Shown here: one piece after another, positions 52,939 to 54,880 of the stretch
How positions within the stretch are numbered: the stretch's first letter is position 1
Layout: each line of letters opens with the position of its first letter
From: Rickettsiales bacterium
Lineage (GTDB): Bacteria; Pseudomonadota; Alphaproteobacteria; Rickettsiales; UBA998
Length of the DNA stretch: 54,880 bases
NCBI GenBank assembly: GCA_028279475.1
Contig: JANQNR010000006.1
Location: forward strand, 1 to 54,880
Direction: 5' to 3'
Program-made: the position numbers and the translations under genes
Notes under the pieces: model-generated
Databases searched by the model: none
Told to the model about the DNA's origin: nothing
The model's input: the letters and a program-made list of their open reading frames with translations, nothing else

Positions 52939-53699
52939 TGTCATTCAAAGGGGAATATATCTGGATTATCGGCGCCAGCAGCGGCATCGGTGAGGCGCTG
53001 GCCAGAGCATTAGCTGCCGAGGGAGCGTGGCTGATTCTCTCCGCCCGCAATCAGGACGCGTTGGAGTCACTGAACCGGGAGTTGGGGGGCAAGCATTACG
53101 TGTATCCGCTGGACGTCTCCGATAGTGCTCAGGTGGATGCAGTGACGGACGCAATTCTGTCGGAGACCGGCAGGCTGGATCGGGTGATCTTCATGGCTGC
53201 CATTTACCGTCCCGGTGAGACCGCCGCCATGGATAGGGAATTCGCCCGAACATTGGTCAGTGTGAACCTGTTAGGCGCGATCTATACCTCCTATGCCGTC
53301 CTGCCGGTGCTGGAACGGCAACAATACGGCCAATTAGTGTTATGCGGTTCGGTGGCCGGTTATACCGGATTACCGGGCGGCCAACCCTACAGCGCCACCA
53401 AAGCAGCGATTATCAATTATGCTGAAACTCTGTATGCGGAAGCGCCGGATGGCGTGGATATCAAGGTCATGAATCCCGGCTTTGTTCGTACGCGCATGAC
53501 CGATCAGAATGATTTCCACATGCCGATGCGCATCGAGCCGGAACAGGCAGCGCAGGCGATCCTGAAAGGGTTACGGAGCAAAGGGTTTGAAATCACCTTC
53601 CCCAAACGCTTCACCTGGCTGGTCAAACTCCTACGCATCCTCCCCTATCCTTTGCGACTGCGTGTGACAAGGGGGATGCGTGGGAGGGAAGCAGCATAA
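52938..53699 (+). CDS. short-chain dehydrogenase/reductase
   Basis: A 253-aa classical SDR. The NAD(P) loop is GASSGIGEALA; the catalytic residues are in CGSVAGYTG (Ser) and YSATK (YxxxK). Its substrate is not visible. The C-terminal basic and hydrophobic end (about 225-245) may reach the membrane. It closes the seven-gene cluster, and its start overlaps the DUF3833 stop by one base. Confidence 0.92.
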   Translation: MSFKGEYIWIIGASSGIGEALARALAAEGAWLILSARNQDALESLNRELGGKHYVYPLDVSDSAQVDAVTDAILSETGRLDRVIFMAAIYRPGETAAMDREFARTLVSVNLLGAIYTSYAVLPVLERQQYGQLVLCGSVAGYTGLPGGQPYSATKAAIINYAETLYAEAPDGVDIKVMNPGFVRTRMTDQNDFHMPMRIEPEQAAQAILKGLRSKGFEITFPKRFTWLVKLLRILPYPLRLRVTRGMRGREAA

Positions 53700-53749
53700 A
53701 ATCTGACTCCCTTCATGAGGTTGTCACATTCGCCGGTTAAAATAGTAGT

Positions 53750-54391
53750 ATGGCTGTAACACACATCACCGACGAATCAACACGGCAGGAATCGACCTAC
53801 GAAGTCGATCGCCTGACCCTGTTCCTTGGCAATGCCGCGAAGGTGGCGCTGGTGACCGGCGCAACGGCGGCGGCAGTGGTAGGTATTGAGCATTTAGTGC
53901 GGCATGCCCGTTATGGGGACATCATTAAAGATGCAATGAAAAACCGCCAAGATTGGTATGATAAGGCAGAACAGATAGCTAATGCTACAGATGCTGAAAA
54001 ATATGCCTTTCATCAACATATGTTTAATCCTGAATATGCAAAAAGAATGTCGAAGGATGGAGCAGAGTTTTTTCAAAACATTAGTGAAAAGGATCGTTAT
54101 CATATAAGCCCACTATTAGAATTTTTTTCCGAGGAAGGATTAAAGGGCATTGGAGATCGACAATTCGCCAATAGAATAGCAAGAAACCTTCCAAAAAAAC
54201 TATCACCATTGGTTATTGGTGGAATATCGGCACTGGTTGGCGCTGTTTCCATTCCATTTGTTACAAAAGACAAGGAAAAACCCAGCACGATTATCGCATC
54301 CCCGGAACCTCAGGAACGGACGTTCGGGGAATTACCCACAAAAGAAAAAAGCGCACTTCCAGTTCATGACGCTGTAATAATGGCAGGGTAG
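53750..54391 (+). CDS. unknown membrane protein, tandem paralogue 1
   Basis: No family recognised. The 213-aa protein has two hydrophobic segments (about 27-47 and 152-172) that flank a charged, helical middle. The C-terminal part is Pro/Glu-rich and probably disordered. The segments LGNAAKVALVTGATAAAVVG and EEGLKGIGDR are repeated in the following gene. No strong ribosome-binding site precedes the ATG. The A+T content rises within the middle part. Confidence 0.65.
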   Translation: MAVTHITDESTRQESTYEVDRLTLFLGNAAKVALVTGATAAAVVGIEHLVRHARYGDIIKDAMKNRQDWYDKAEQIANATDAEKYAFHQHMFNPEYAKRMSKDGAEFFQNISEKDRYHISPLLEFFSEEGLKGIGDRQFANRIARNLPKKLSPLVIGGISALVGAVSIPFVTKDKEKPSTIIASPEPQERTFGELPTKEKSALPVHDAVIMAG

Positions 54392-54400
54392 CATAAGGCT

Positions 54401-54880
54401 ATGGTTATGCACGTACCAGAGACGCCGGAACAGCAGGAATCATCCCGTCAGGGGAATGAGTTGACCTATTTTCTTGGCAATGCGGCAAAGGTGGCGCTGG
54501 TCACCGGAGCAACAGCAGCGGCAGTCGTCGGCGTCTGGCATCTGGTACGTCACGCTCGATACGGCGATGAAATCAAGGCTGCTGAAGCAGTACGAGATAA
54601 ATGGCATGAGTATGCTGATAAGTTTTCAACGATGTCAAAAAAAGGGCAATATCACTTCCATCAAGAAGTGTTTAATCCTGCATATGCACAATTTGAATCA
54701 ATGGATATGGCATCGATCTTTCCTAATTTTCCAGAGGACATGCGCTATAGCATTGGCACAGAACTAAAATACTTTACCGAAGAAGGCCTCAAAGGTATCG
54801 GTGATCGTAAATTTGCCAATCGCATGGCTGACATTCCAAAGCTCTCTCCCTGGCTGGTTGGAGGGATTTCTGCTGCCGTC
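54401..54880 (+). CDS. unknown membrane protein, tandem paralogue 2 (partial)
   Basis: The gene starts at ATG 54401, nine bases after the previous stop, and runs off the window edge (160 codons seen, no stop). It repeats the first segment almost unchanged (LGNAAKVALVTGATAAAVVG, then HLVRHARYGD) and has EEGLKGIGDRKFANRM and PWLVGGISAAV near the edge. The middle part differs much more than the two conserved blocks. Its DNA in the first conserved block is nearly identical to the neighbour. This is a tandem duplication with diverged centres. Confidence 0.65.
   Translation, partial: MVMHVPETPEQQESSRQGNELTYFLGNAAKVALVTGATAAAVVGVWHLVRHARYGDEIKAAEAVRDKWHEYADKFSTMSKKGQYHFHQEVFNPAYAQFESMDMASIFPNFPEDMRYSIGTELKYFTEEGLKGIGDRKFANRMADIPKLSPWLVGGISAAV

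Overview
The window reads as a free-living, biosynthetically competent alphaproteobacterium. The marker genes are an NDUFA12-type complex I accessory protein next to MlaD and a DUF2155 protein, a ubiE-ubiB pair, etfB-etfA, and a stand-alone lptF. The order is not certain, and the high density of intergenic palindromes is the most distinctive genomic trait. Genes are tightly packed, with many 1-4 bp stop/start overlaps. There is one tRNA (His, GTG anticodon) and no rRNA, CRISPR array, integrase or transposase.

Layout. (1) 0.2-5.8 kb, minus strand: class Ia ribonucleotide reductase, with nrdA and nrdB separated by a five-gene cassette: an unknown 283-aa protein, a 96-aa protein, a BrnA-like antitoxin, and an MNT/HEPN toxin-antitoxin pair. 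Two NrdR-box-like palindromes precede nrdA. (2) 6.0-14.4 kb, plus strand: ubiE, ubiB, a small membrane protein, NDUFA12, mlaD, DUF2155, nnrD, cimA, ABC-F ATPase. (3) 14.4-17.5 kb: a second MNT/HEPN pair directly before atpD-atpC (atpHAG are absent), then an orphan minus-strand gene. (4) 17.6-23.5 kb: transaldolase, a lone FlgC-like rod protein, etfBA, a membrane protein, xthA and a 490-aa orphan membrane-like protein. (5) 23.6-30.8 kb: DctA-type symporter, lptF, galE, a beta-barrel plus Wza-like lipoprotein pair (polysaccharide export), fadD. (6) 30.9-41.9 kb: small protein, RDD protein, GNAT, argC, gamma-carbonic-anhydrase-like protein, an SprA-like repeat protein, glnE, bcp, dadA, and the overlapping argD-argF pair. 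(7) 41.9-47.0 kb, minus strand: rplI, thrC, trxB, ahpC and a metallophosphatase. (8) 47.2-53.7 kb, plus strand: tRNA-His and a compact seven-gene membrane-lipid cluster (FAD amine oxidase, DUF1365, Cfa-like methyltransferase, chalcone-isomerase-like protein, GPH/MFS transporter, DUF3833 lipoprotein, SDR). (9) 53.7 kb to the end: two tandem paralogues of an unknown membrane protein, the second cut by the window edge.

The features most worth following are the two housekeeping loci (RNR and F1-ATPase) that each carry an MNT/HEPN pair on the coding strand just upstream of an essential gene, and at least five classes of intergenic inverted repeats. Two classes recur with diverged arms but preserved base pairing. 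Three elements begin at or within a few bases of the stop codon of a minus-strand gene, as if acting as gene-end structures.
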